From positions 1 through 64,000 of the forward strand of contig JABVXU010000111.1 of assembly GCA_013365365.1 (NCBI GenBank): a DNA stretch of 64,000 bases, read 5' to 3'. Source of the stretch: Cruorifilaria tuberocauda. Taxonomy: Eukaryota > Nematoda > Chromadorea > Rhabditida > Onchocercidae. The notes under the pieces were generated by a model, which made no database searches, was not told the DNA's origin, and was given only the letters and a program-made list of their open reading frames with translations. This document shows, piece after piece, positions 49,900 through 62,239 of the stretch; positions within the stretch are counted from its first letter, which is position 1, and every line of letters begins with the position of its first letter. The translations under genes were made by a program, and so were the position numbers.

Positions 49900-51825
49900 A
49901 TGGATGGTTGTGACAGAGTCAGTGCTGGGATAGTATTCATCGTGCGTGCATTACAGTCCCATTCTCATATTACCAAAGGAAATGCATTTACAGTTCCTCT
50001 GATAGCTCTTTCGTATTCGATTCTCGCTTCAGGCACTTCGATTGGTAATCTCTTTTTTATTGGATTAGAATTTGGGTTCTTCAAAGAAAACCTTCTCTTC
50101 ATTTTCACAAATAAACATTCGCAAGAAAAAAAGCATGCTACATTTGATTATAATGAAATTATCAATTGACCTTTTTAACTTGTAACTATAAATCAAGAAG
50201 TTATCATATTTGAGGTTACTCTCTACATTTATTAGAATGATTGCTTCATCAGGCATGGAATCTTTTTCACGGATTATTTTTTTTCCAAATATTTTAGTAC
50301 TCACGCAAATTTTGTTGGCAGCAAATACTTTGCATGCGAAACTTAAATGGATTAACGTCTAAATATTTGACGCTTTAGAGAATAGTGATTGTACTTGAGG
50401 AACGGAATTTTTTTTCTTTTCAGAAGCGAAATCTTTATTTGTGAGATCAGATACCACCCATAAGGAAACAACCACTACTAAGAGATATATTAGTCACTCA
50501 TATGGTATCGCTTTATTTTTGGATTTGATGACAAAATTTAATATAAAACTTTATTGTAACAACTAATGAAAAAAGTATTTGAAATCAGAAATCAAACTGC
50601 CTGTTCTATTACAGCTAGAAGTTCCAGCAAGCGAGAAACCGTGACAACTACCCGTATGCGTCTTCATTCTCAATAAAATTGATTTAAATGATTTATCATA
50701 TGCCACAAAATCGAAAATGATCGAATAACGAAAAAATTTTCTAATTTCTATAAAATCTAGCCCAGATGGCTCATCATGAACCATAAAATCAGGAAACCAA
50801 CTAAACACGGAGTGGAATTACCCACACCTAGACAAACTGAACAGATAACGGATGACCTGAATTGATCTTCGCATTTATAATTGCGCAGCAAGCACATGCT
50901 TCAACTTATTCGTATTTTCTAAGTTACATTGTTCCTTTCATTTTATATTACTTAAGAACTTGTTGAATCATATCAAACATCTACCAAACCTAAATCCACG
51001 AATACATCATTAGTATCCACTACTGGTACTTCTCAATTCATGCAGACGTCATTTTTATCCACTACTGATACTTCTGAATTCACGCAGACCTCATTAGTAT
51101 CCACTAGAGGTACTTACTTTTTTCGCTCTTCTTTATTGTAAAATTATTTCGCTTCAATTTTTTCCACATGAACACGCCAAGAAAACTATAAAGTCCATTT
51201 CATAGACAATTTACGAAAGCATTGGAAAAGTAATCAATTCATATCTGATATTAATTGGTCACATTGTCCAATCTACGGAAGCGCAAATCACAAATTCATA
51301 TTTTTTATTTGTCGAATAATTCCTGTGATGGTGTTTATATTATACAGAGGAATGTAAATAATATAATGAAATTATCGTTTAGGGAAGAAAAAATCCAATT
51401 ATTCACTTCCAAATGCGATGAAAATATATAGGAAGGAAGAAGTGAGAAAAAATAGTGAGTTATTTAGCTATTTTTTCATCATGAGCAAAACTTTTATATT
51501 ATCGAATGCTTTTGTACTTTTAAGTGTAATAATATCATAATTTCACGAACAAGCATCAATATCACGATACGACTAAAATTTATCTCGAAAAATTTTACGA
51601 GCATTGCTCCTAACCCGTTTTAAATCTTTTCCTCGCTTCTCATGCATGATAATGAAAGAAGTTTCGATTTCCGCTATGAAATATGATAAAATTAATCAGT
51701 CACATATTTCAGGTAAAACCTTTCCGTATATATTTATAATCATTTGCATTGCTTGTGGTTTTACCAGCATGACAATATTCTCACTTATATATTTCCATTT
51801 CATTTTACCACGGAAAACGCTATAA
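49900..51825 (+). CDS. Putative single-pass membrane protein with Ser/Thr-rich repeats
   Basis: Exons with matching phase: 49900-50044 (least certain, may not hold the true start), 50424-50504, 50957-51109 and 51713-51825. The middle exons encode a Ser/Thr-rich ectodomain (SDTTHKETTTTKR) with two full 14-residue repeats and one partial repeat, of the form TSLVSTTGTSQFMQ, likely heavily O-glycosylated. The last exon encodes one transmembrane helix (YIFIIICIACGFTSM) and a very short basic tail ending RKTL before the TAA at 51823-51825. Acceptors are good (TTCTTTTCAG, ATATTTCAG). If the orientation is right, this is a mucin-like type I membrane protein of about 162 residues. No family was recognised. 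Further alternative exons may exist downstream (a basic piece NRRKKPQEMI near 51990-52024). Confidence 0.45.
51004..51109 (+). repeat. 42-bp coding tandem repeat
   Basis: Two full 42-bp units (51004-51045, 51046-51087) and a 22-base partial third unit keep the reading frame and encode TSLVSTTGTSQFMQ, TSFLSTTDTSEFTQ and TSLVSTR. The repeat ends exactly at an exon donor. Confidence 0.85.
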
Positions 51826-53496
51826 AGCGAATAACAGCAAGGCGAGCTAACTGTATCAGAAGTTATTAATATTTCTGATGAGGAAACTGAAAACCTTTCG
51901 CATAGCTTGATACTGACAAATACAGTGTTTAATTTTTTTTTTTATCCGTGACATTTGCTCCAAATATTCCATATATCACATATTATTCTAGAAATCGTCG
52001 TAAAAAGCCTCAAGAAATGATAAGGTAACTCGAAAAGAGTACGTTGACTCAAGAGGAGATGGATATTCCCATTTTCAGTAAGAATTACTGGCTGATGTAT
52101 TTTTTAGTACAAATTTTCATCTAGGGATAAAACATTATGCGTTTGGAAATATTTTGCTGTATTTGAGATTAAAGGTAATTTGATGCGTGGTTCATCCACA
52201 TTCAAATATTAACATAATCAGTTTATGCACAATAAACTCTAAATTCGATCAATTATTCATATCACATTACAAGGTGAATAACATTTGCAATGAGACAGTC
52301 GAAAGTATGTCGGAATTTAGAGATGGAATTGATATTAGTGACGGATTTTTCAAGCCAAGAACAAATCATCCAATGTTTTTCAATTAAATTAGTATTCTCA
52401 TACGTTCTAATTTGACATAAAATTTAGTAACATGGTCTCCCCCTATCCTTTATTATTACTTTAGACGGCTAACACTTCAATTTTTGAAAACTGCATAGAG
52501 ATGAAGAATGAAATAAAATTGATTTCCAAAAAATGCTTTCCGGTCGAGTCTTAAATTCATCTGTAAGATTGCGCTTCAAAACGTGCAATACTATTGCCAT
52601 CATACTTAGATCATTTGAAATAATTCGCATTGTTCCGAATGAATTATTTCCTTATTATTTTGATATGACACCATAATCATCATGATAAATAAAGTGCTTC
52701 TTATGTCAAAAACACTTCACGAACGGTTGCTTGCTTACTTACTTTAAATAAGTTTTAGATAGAGCTAATTCTAAAAAATATTTTACCACTCCTCACTATT
52801 CTAAAGATTTTAACGCCATTTCATTCATATGAAATCTTAGTTTTCATTTCAATTTACACAAATTTTGTCATTATCACCCAGCTAGACTAAGTGAATTTTA
52901 GCAATCCAGAATGAACCCACGGTTCAGAAATGGTTTGCTATAAGATGTTATATATTCGCTGGGCAATGATGACAACAGTATGTGACGGTTGTTTGGCTAC
53001 TACGAATTTTTTCATTTCAGTCGATCTTTTGATTGAAGTGTCGAATTAATAATAGCACGGGAAGACTCTTTCTTAAAACAAAGAAAAACTACACTAACTG
53101 TCTTTGAACCGATCATTCTGTTTTTAGAATATTTCTTAATGTTAGCTTAGAATGTTGCTTGATATAAGCTGCGATAATTGCAACCACACTTCGCAGAATA
53201 TGATTAACAATGTTCCGCGCTGAAATACAATTCCTTTTTTCAAAAATGCGATTTAAGAAAATTAAACAAATAGGCAGTTATTTGATAGTGAAGTATTCGA
53301 AAAAGGTTCTCCTTTTACTTTTTTTGCTATAGTTTTGAATATGGAAGATGCATTTTTCATCATTTTTCTTCACTTTCATTTTTTATGATAAGGAGACTAC
53401 TGATTCAGCTTTAAGATAATTTTTCAAATTCTTTTTTGTTGAAGATCACATAATATCATGTGTCTTTTTTTGAATATAGGAAATCAAATTTAAATT
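51826..53496. other. Mostly unassigned, possible further exons
   Basis: Exon-like pieces without a confirmed chain: about 51990-52024 (TTATTCTAG acceptor, AAG|GTAACT donor, very basic); 52125-52174 (CATCTAG acceptor, AAAG|GTAATT donor); and an open end piece finishing at 52387 (DGIDISDGFFKPRTNHPMFFN-like). They could be alternative 3' exons of the Ser/Thr-rich membrane protein gene. The remainder, 52390-53490, is AT-rich and shows nothing. Confidence 0.3.
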
Positions 53497-54241
53497 ATGA
53501 ATGCTTCTCAAATAATATATGTTGGGTTTTCTGAATGCTGTTTGGAAGGATTTTGTAAGAATCAGTGCTGCAAATTACAGGTAACTTTCTTCGAATAATA
53601 GAAATTTCTTGAGGAATTGAAATCTTGTAAAAATAAATAACAGTGATGCAAGATAAAGTGAAGGATAATTAGAGATTGTGCCACTATCCAAGTTATGGAC
53701 AGTACAAATATTTCACACTCAAAATTCAAGATCAGTGACTGCTTTCTGATCTGAAATTAAAAGTGTATATTTACAGAAGAATTTAAGAATGACTTTTTGA
53801 CAGTGACGCCTATAGTTTTTAAAAAATTTCCATGGTATAAGAAACTACTCGCTTTGTTTGATTAAACATCATTTGACTCTCATAAATCGATTATTCACTT
53901 CACGTTTCAATACCTTTTGATTACAAGAAAAGCGTATAATTTGATGGCATCAATATACTTTGTTATCGAAATGCACGCTTTGTCCAAAATTATTATGTCA
54001 AACGAAAGTTTACTTAAATAATAATAATGCTTCACAGGTCGTAAATCCAAGAAGTGAACGAAAAGATATGTCCGGTTTGTACATGTATATAACGCATCAA
54101 AAGCAGGATACGTCAGCTATTGAATACTGTGGACTTCGCAATAACGGAAAGTGTGAAAGGATCTCGTTAACTTTAAAATTACAGCCAGCATTTTATCAGA
54201 AGGCATTCATAAGTATTGGACTTTTGAGCGGAGCAGTATGA
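53497..54241 (+). CDS. Small cysteine-containing protein, function unknown
   Basis: Two phase-compatible exons: 53497-53580, starting with ATG and ending in CAG|GTAACT, and 54038-54241, after a GCTTCACAG acceptor and ending at TGA. They give 95 residues. The first exon is cysteine-rich (SECCLEGFCKNQCCKLQ); the second has two more cysteines and a basic stretch (NPRSERKDMSG). There is no classical signal peptide, so a further upstream exon is possible. No family was recognised. It lies tail to tail with the MIG-18-like gene on the other strand, whose stop is at 54565. Codon use is like its neighbours. Confidence 0.4.
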
Positions 54242-54564
54242 TCAAAGATTACTCCGCTTACGATAAGAGAGTGTGATTGATAAACTAAACAAAAAATGAA
54301 ATCTCTATTTCATCTCTTTTTAGTGTTTAAAGTAAGATATCGTAATCCATGAGAATATGCAAGAAACTGTGATGTTTACGGTCACACAAATTGGTAGTAA
54401 AGTCAGAAAAAATAAAATAATAGAGAAGAGAAGAATTTGGGGATTTGCTTCTTTACATTATATAGAAAAGATTAACTTTGATGTATTCATACAATGTGAG
54501 AAGATCAACAATGATGCCAAAGACCGATACTAAGTGAATCTAAATTCTTACGTAATATAAGCGT

Positions 54565-56231
54565 TTATTCTCCACAAACATGTATCGTATCGGTTTCATC
54601 GATCCAAGCTGTTCCTGCATAAATTTTCTTATCGTTACTTAAGCGACATCTGAAAAATTAAACATTGATAAGATATAGTCAAAATTCAAAAAAAGTGTTC
54701 GCTCAAAATTATCTAATTTAGTATTTCATATTGTCAAAACAATCAAATTGTGATGAAAATAATTAGACGAATTCCGAATTCAGTGCAGCAGTAATTTGTA
54801 GAAAAAATTCTGCGAAGTTTAGACATCGAATTGATTTAATCTTTTCGAATCAAACAAACTTTAGCATTTAATTTTTGCGCTACACTTCGAAAAGTTAGAA
54901 ACTTGAAAATCTTTTGCCTTCAATTCAGGATACATGTACATGTCGTATTCGCGAGCATTACCTGTAGATGTGCACTCCAATGTCACCACAACGCATGTCA
55001 TAATTACCTTCACTCCAAATTGTGTATTTCTTGATGTGTAATGTTTCGTCCATAATATCATCATAATCTGTTCCATTAAAGCAACCTAAATTGTTAGAAA
55101 TAAAAATTTACTGATAGCATATCAAATTTACTGATACTGATAGTAAGAAAGAAAATAAAGCAATGCACAATTACACGATATTAGGAATATCCGAGGAGTA
55201 ATTGATTTTGTAATAAAGTATATCAGACGGGAAGACTGAAGTAAAACCTTTATTTTCAATTCTTGCCCTTTTACCATTATTGTAGATGTGACAGTTCTTG
55301 AGCTGTTTGCGTTCCAAAAGAAAAAGCCCTTCTCTCAAGGTATCGCCATTTTTATCCAAGCATGCTATGAACCTACAACTTTGATTTTAAATGACGACTG
55401 ACATAAATTCAATAACGATTAGATAAAGCAAATAGTTGCGTTTCAATCAATATGATTGCAATTGTGAAAAAATTTTTCTGGTAATTAATTTATTTCTTCA
55501 ATTTTACGATCGCAACTTCTGAGAATTCTACCGGTCCTTTTCCAAACAATCGTTCAAACTTACCTGTTTGTGATGCATGAAATAACAAAATGACTGTAAT
55601 AATATTCTTCTCGACCATTACATTTCTGAAAGTTCTCTTCCCCCGATCCTTCCTCACCTTTGAACTCATCATCCATACAAGAATACTCGATATCGTTTTC
55701 CCAGAATGATGGCGTCATAAGTGGTATCGAAGTTCCACGGTCGCTTACACAATTCAGTACCTAACGACTTAAATTCTTCAGCAGGATTTTAAATCGTACC
55801 TTCAAAATACATAAAAAGTTGTTCCGGAGAAGGATGAAAGTGAATTATAAATATACTATCTCCATATAATATGTGAACTAAAAGCAAAAAAATACGATAA
55901 TTAAGCTTGGCAGAATAAAGTAAGAATGGAATTTCTTTCACAATCTACCCTGCGAACTCGAAGTGAGCATTCTATTCCTGAACTTTAATTCTTCTGGATC
56001 TATAAATTTCACGGAAGAATATCTTTTTCAAATGAAAACGGAGAAGCTAACCTCAATTTTACCTTTCTTGCATGTTACATTAAAATGATCATCTTGAATC
56101 CAAACGAAATTTTCAGGATAGTGGGATCCTTGATCGATGCACTCTGAGTTGATTGGTAAGAAGCAATTTAATAAATCAATCAAGAATATAGAATGATTGC
56201 AAAAAACAAGACAATAGGATTTGTTAAACAT
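54565..56231 (-). CDS. Secreted protein with MIG-18-like fibronectin type I domains
   Basis: Five exons (56052-56231, 55564-55760, 55248-55372, 54962-55085, 54565-54649), 236 residues, all phases matching. The N-terminus is a hydrophobic leader of about 30 residues (IFLIDLLNCFLPINS). Repeated cysteine modules follow: ECIDQGSHYPENFVW...FNVTCKKGKIE, then NCVSDRGTSIPL...YSCMDDE, then ISCITNRFIACLDKNGDTL...KNCH, and GNYDMRCGDIGVHIYR. This is the layout of nematode extracellular proteins with the abnormal-cell-migration-18-like fibronectin type I domain. C. elegans MIG-18 acts with MIG-17 in gonadal cell migration through the basement membrane. Whether this is the MIG-18 ortholog or another family member is unclear. 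It ends HVCGE. Confidence 0.75.
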
Positions 56232-58217
56232 ATTGAAATTCCTGTTCGTCTGTCTGGCTAGTCCAGTTAGCTGTTACTTGTCTATCATTTCATTATTCCT
56301 TCTGTTTCAATTTTTCTTAAACTTTTCCCAACAAAAGGCAATTTAAAATGAGCTTACAATTCTTCACCTCTCATTTGAAACATATACACTCAAATTTTTA
56401 CAACAATTTTCGAGATCGTCATTTGTTACCACTGCACAACCTTTCTCACTTTTTACTACAATTTATTAGCTCCTCACTGTTATTAATTTTTCCTCGAGAG
56501 TGATTGTGAACCAAATTACTGCTTAGTGATCCTATTAAATCGATGTTCCGATACTTTCGGTCATTTTCGTCATTATTGAAAGTTATTTATCTAATTGATT
56601 TCAAACGTTTTGTTTGATTCAGTTACTTCAAAAAGAAGGGAAAAGGTCTGTAAGTACTGAAGTACCCATTCGAAATAGGAACTGCTAAAGACTATAAAAA
56701 TAAATGAGTCATTATAAAATTTAAGTCAAGGAATTTTCTTTGCAATTGGAATTTGAAGCCAGTAGTTGGAAATTTCGATTGTGAAAGAAAGCAAAGTGAT
56801 TTCCTATCTTTTTCTTTTTGGCACATCATTCAGATGCACTTAAATCTAATTCTATTTCTAATTTTACCTATCCATCACAATTTGCAAAAAGTTAAGCTAA
56901 TGAAGATAATATAAAACAGCAAAAGAAACCCAAATTTTAACTGGATACTTTTTGCATAAACATTTCTTTAACATGAAAATCCATTTACAATAAATTAATG
57001 AAATTTTTCCAAATTTGTTTTAATCAGAAACACGTCGAAAGCACTAGAGTTAAATATAAATATTACTGATTTAATTCAAATTTATGAATCCGAATCGTTG
57101 CATTTAAAGAATAATAAATATTTCGGTATTCGAAATTTAATGCCATATGGTAAACGCGCAATCGTAATTTAATTGCTGGCGATTAAGTTACGAAGTATTG
57201 AAGTGAAAATAACAGTTTTTAATTAGACAGCTTAATCAGGATAAAATAATCTTAAATAAGGAGTTTAATACAATCAAGAAGTTAAACGAAAATAAAAAAG
57301 CAGCGCAAAGATCCCAAAAATTTGTCTATATGAGAGAAAAATGACCACGCTAAATTTTTTAACAATAGATAAGTTAATGATAATGACTCATATCTAGGGG
57401 AAAACTTAACTGTGAATCCAACAAAATTCGGGAATAATTTAGTCGTAGGTAAAAACCTATTGTTGTTGTCATTATTGTTCATATAATATCAAAAGTAAGC
57501 TCTTCTTGAACATTTTCCTCATTCAAATTTGCTATAATTGCGTACTTAATTCTGGAAGGCAAAATAATTGACGAAAGTAAAGTGAAAGTGAATTCTTCTT
57601 TGTACTGAAATGCTGTGTTTATGCTTATTCAACATGGAATAAAATGAAAGCTTCAAATATCTGTGAAGAATTTTAATTTGTAAATCGTGGTGCATGCAAA
57701 TGTGAATGCATTATTATAAATGTTAAAACCTTTCATATAATCCAAAATCACTAACGCGTTTTTAATAATAAATATTATTGTCATTTCTAGGGGGATTTAC
57801 ATATTCGAATAGATACGCAAATCTTTGTTTAATATTTTGAATAATTTACAACATTTACAAAATTGTTGAAATTCAGTCGATAACAGGTATAAAAAACGTA
57901 TGTTAGCTCAATCTATTTCATTAACATTATTACTTGTTCCAGTGATTCTGATTCCTGAATATCCTCTATAATGAATCAATCCGAGGTTAGGGTCTTTTGA
58001 AACTACATCGTCATCAAGTTTAACTGATTATGATCGTCACCATGAGCTTCGATATTTCGCAATTCCGGAAATACCGAATCGAAAACATATCAACTCGCAG
58101 ATATTTTACAGAGATTTATAAGCAATTCAATTATCATACATCTACGGGTTCTTTAATAAGCCCAAATTCCTCCAGGAAAATTAGACCCAATAAAAGTTAA
58201 TATTACACATCAAAATA
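56232..58217. other. Intergenic, no gene seen
   Basis: About 2 kb of AT-rich sequence. The only ORFs are short and low in complexity (for example 57282-57482 minus, Asn- and Phe-rich). It should contain the promoters of the minus-strand secreted protein and of the plus-strand B-box-like gene, which diverge from here. Confidence 0.6.
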
Positions 58218-59682
58218 ATGAATTCATCAATTTCATTTAAGGATCTAACCCTACCCGATTGGCAATGCGAAAAGTGCCATTTGTATTCACCGCAGACAAC
58301 CGCCGCATTGTATTTGTGGTGCACAAAATGCGAAAAAATTCTCTGCGCCTTATGCATTGGTAATTTGAAAGAGAGAATTTAATCAATCTTAAAATGATAA
58401 TGCGGTGATAAGCTTGGTGCAGTGTTAAGCCGAGCAACAGTGCTTCGGACAAGCCTCTTCATAGTATCGAAGGAAGAAGTAAACTGTATCTGTTTCGGTT
58501 GTCAACCAATCGTATACATATTAAGCATGCTTACTTAAGGCCAATGTAACAATGAAGCTCATCCGTGGATGCCAGCAAGTGAAATCATCTATGAGCTCAA
58601 AGGAAGGATCGTTTATACAAGTGCGGAAATGGCCAAGGTACATTGTCCGCTTTTTTTCATTTAGCTTTCAACTCTTCATTTTTCTTGAATATTTAGTCAG
58701 TGGGAAATATGGAAATCACTGGTAAAGAAGCGATGCGGTCACTTCACGGATTTATTCAAGTTTTAACAGAATTGAAGAAACAATGTGAGGTTGGTGGAAA
58801 GAGAAGCAGTTCTCCATCTCTTCATTCCTAGAACTATACTCAAGAAACTTAACAATCTTTCACTTATTGAAATTCTAAAATATAATCAAATCTGAAAGAC
58901 ATCAAAATTTCTCATTTAATTAGAGAAGTGATCGAAGTTTCTTCTCACTGTATAGCTTGTGGTAATGTATTGAGGGCGTATGCGAAGTGTTAAAAGTGCT
59001 GTCGAATGCTTTGATTGCACGACAAAATAGTGCTGAAATACGTCGTACAGAGACGGATGAACATTTACCATACACATCCATTCTGGTCCGGAAACTGCGA
59101 GAAGAAATCGAAGATAACAAAAACTTGGCTCAAGAAGGATCTGCCCTAGCTGTGTTATTCGCCAACCTCATCAAACAATGTCGGGAAAATCTTTCATTTA
59201 ATCGATAATTTTGATTTTTCAACATAGTAGAGATGTGAGAATTACTTTTTATTATGAAAGTGAAATTATTTCCAGCAGACGATATTTGCAAGGATGCCCG
59301 TAATTTGATAAATTCATTCTCGTTGGAAAGGAAAGTCTCAGCTGAACGAAAGGACAATATTAACATTGAACTTGAAGATGACACTATTAGCCATAATTCA
59401 AACATAAATGCGTTTGGTGATAATATGCTTGACGGTGATGAATACAACATCACAGTTCGTGAAGTTAAACGTGAGGATGAGCGTATGGAGGTAACCAAGC
59501 GCCGTTAATTTGTGCTTTATTATTAACATGAAATCATCAAAATATGTTGTGATATGAGCAATACTGCAATCTAATACTTATCGTTTCAGGATTCCGGAAA
59601 AACAGGTATATTGGATGAAACGGCTACAATGCCGCCAACGGATGCTGCTGTAAAGAAAACGATTAACACTGACGGAGTTTAA
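58218..59682 (+). CDS. B-box-like zinc-finger protein with helical region
   Basis: Six exons (58218-58359, 58540-58637, 58697-58789, 58975-59179, 59276-59490, 59590-59682), 281 residues, all phases matching. Residues 17-56 carry a zinc-binding pattern: CEKC, then YLWCTKC, ILCALC and CNNEAHPW, similar in spacing to a B-box (TRIM family) finger. A long charged helical part follows (ELKKQCEGVCEVLKVLSNAL, RKLREEIEDNKNLAQEG), probably a coiled coil, then an acidic tail ending NTDGV. There is no RING finger upstream and no NHL or SPRY domain after it, so it is shorter than typical TRIM proteins. The donor of exon 4 (CAAT|GTCGGG) is weak. If it is not used, translation stops at 59206-59208 (SFNR). 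Function is unknown. Confidence 0.6.
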
Positions 59683-60749
59683 AATGAGAACTTCGATGTG
59701 ATCTCACTAATTAGTACTGCAAATTGTATATGCTTCCTGGTTTAAATTGACCTAATTTCAATAACTGAACAAAACATTTTCATCCAGGAATTTCCCACTT
59801 GGGAATCAAAGTCCTGACTATTACAATATATCGTCTACATATCGAAGATCTTCAAAATTCCTTCTTAAATTCATGCTGTTAACCATTTTAACGGTATTTC
59901 AATTATCTAGTTAATTATGATGAATTAATATCTTTTCGTCCGATTGTTTAGCTGCAAACACTAATAGGGAAAATCTCGAACGATAAATATTCCGAAGAAA
60001 AAAAAAGGAGTGATTAAAAAAGTAGCGCTTAATCGATCAATTAAAACTGAAGGAAAAAATTCAATTACGTGCTGATGAAAAATGTGATTTCGAATAAAAA
60101 CAATAGTATTTATGTTCAACTGTTACTTCTCATTACTTTCAATTAAAAAAATGAGAGAAGCAAAACTCCTACTGGAAGAAAGCAATCAAAATTGAAGAAA
60201 ATTATTGAATTAATTAGAATTAGATGAACTCAGGCGGAAATTATTTCTTCTACCTTTGTCACATGAGTAGTCACGTAAGTATAGTGATCTTAGTTACGTG
60301 AGCAGTCATTTGAATACACGCATTTCTGCCGTAATTTCTACTCAGACTTTCCGTTTTCGAAACGAATTAAGCAAGCTGCTCCGCTAGCAAAACGAACCAA
60401 ATGCAATGGCGAACATGTTAATATCAACAGACGAAATACTAAAGCTGCTTTTTATTGGAAAATTTTTATTATGAATAATTTACAAATTTATTACAATAAA
60501 TGATATTGTCTATAAAAGCACATCATATTATCTAAAATCTGCAAAACTTTTAAATTTTGAATAAAATAGCTTTGAAATTTTCCTATTTTATGATTGAGAA
60601 AAGATTTTCATATTTCAAACTAAATTTAAAGAAAAAAATTTGCATGCACACTGCAGACATCAATTCAAATTCGGCACTAGAAATTCAAATTAATTAACTT
60701 CTATAAATAATGATTTATTAGATTGGAATTTCATTGTTTTACCAGAAAG
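59683..60749. other. Intergenic, no gene seen
   Basis: AT-rich, with only short ORFs. A TTTTACCAG acceptor ends at 60745, a few bases before the next start codon, suggesting spliced-leader addition there. Confidence 0.6.
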
Positions 60750-62239
60750 ATGCCAAACCCACCGGCTAAGGAAGATACCTGGGCTTTTGGTCCGATCGGT
60801 TCGCCTTTTCCGGATAATCCAGTCCGAGCCACTGGACAACAAAATATGTATGTGGCCTTATGGTACAAGCACGGAAAACCGATACACGGAAGAGCTTGGA
60901 ACAATGGCGGTGTTATCGAATGCTCCTTCCCGTACATCAAGGCTGAACTGACTGGTGCCAAGGACCTTGGCGGACAAATTCAGGTCTTTTCCATTGCCAT
61001 TAGGCTGAAAATCAGGTTTTTCTGTTTGAAGTTCCTTTGTTGAACGATAGTAGCACTTTCAGGTATTGCAGTACAAAGGCGATCATTTAACATTAGGCTT
61101 CTGGTATAATTGGATTAAATATAAGGATCGCTTCGAGAAATTTGAAAAAGGAGCTGAATTATTGCGTTGCGGTGATTCGTTCCCTATTTTCTGGCACGAA
61201 CGAAAGGAAGGACCACTTCTCGGTTACGTTGATAACAAAACTGAAATCGGTGAGAAAATCGTAATAAATGAATTTGAAGTCGTCCATTTCCCTCAACTCA
61301 ATTCCTCAATCAATATTGCTATCTTTTCAAACAAACTTTTCTCAGGTTTACTAATGAATTATTCCGCCATTACTTCAGCGCGATTTTCACATGACGGAAA
61401 AGTGGAAGAGGTTTCGGGTGGTGCACTAAATGATATGCTTATTATTGTACGAGAACTGAAGGGTGGACCACCGAATTGTGTTTGTCACGAATGTAGCACT
61501 GGACCGCCGAAGCCGGTTGTTCGTGTTACGCTTGATGAATGGGCCGATTTTCGTTACGGCGATCCATGGCCAGCGACTGGCAAACCAGTCCAAGCTCTCG
61601 ATCGGTATCATTAGTTTTCCTAATTTTGTGCTATGTGTAGTGTATGAATTCTCAAATGTTAGCAAAAAGCGAATTTTAGCGCTCTTAATACTTTATCCGG
61701 TGAGAATCCGAATCAGTACGTGGCGTTGTGGTATCAGTCTGGTGAACCAGTCATGGGTCGTATTTGGAATGATGGCGGCAAAATTGCTGCTTGTTTTGGT
61801 TGGGGTGGCCATGAATATCGCAAAAATATCGGCTCAATTCAAATTTTATTCGAACTTCCCGAAAAAGTACGCGGTTTCGATTACGCTTGGAAACCGTTTA
61901 AGGAAGCAGCTCAATTTGGTATCAAAGAATGGATTCCAGTGCACGTAGATCATCATAAGGGAAACATTTCTCCTGCCGTTCTAATCATCGATGGTAAAGA
62001 AATTCTCGGTAAAGTAAGTGTAAACTTTCAGTGTCAAATTTACACAGACCATATTTAATTAACCATTAAGCAATTATGTTTCTTCTAACGATACTCTTTT
62101 ACGTCATTTTCAGGCTGATATTCGTAACGAACGTGCCACGGTTGGCTACGGTGGGAGCGAAAAAATTTACGTCGGTCCTGCGGTACACACATGCGTTGTT
62201 TTGTGTCGAAAAGCAAAGCCAGGCTGCACCATTGAATGA
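60750..62239 (+). CDS. Internally duplicated nematode protein of unknown function
   Basis: Five exons (60750-60983, 61063-61249, 61379-61604, 61680-62013, 62114-62239), 368 residues, phases matching. The two halves are related. The first has [20 protein letters not shown] with a following GGVIECSF; the second has [20 protein letters not shown] with GGKIAACF, each preceded by [14 protein letters not shown]-like turns and followed by a beta-rich stretch. The middle holds a Cys cluster ([10 protein letters not shown]). The C-terminus ([14 protein letters not shown]) faintly recalls DM9 repeats, but I do not claim that family. No signal peptide or membrane helix is seen, so it is probably cytosolic. 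AATAAA follows at 62263. The second intron (61250-61378) is 129 bases and has no in-frame stop, so retention would add 43 residues. Confidence 0.72.

Noticed and set aside
55800..55999. Two exon-like pieces (55949-55999 and 55800-55877) inside the MIG-18-like gene
   Set aside because: They chain with each other but end in the wrong phase for the next conserved exon. Direct splicing from 56052 to 55760 gives the expected Cys module.
58384..58530. Open frame with a Cys pattern in the first intron of the B-box-like gene
   Set aside because: It reaches a stop and cannot be joined in phase. Skipping it restores the zinc-finger pattern directly.
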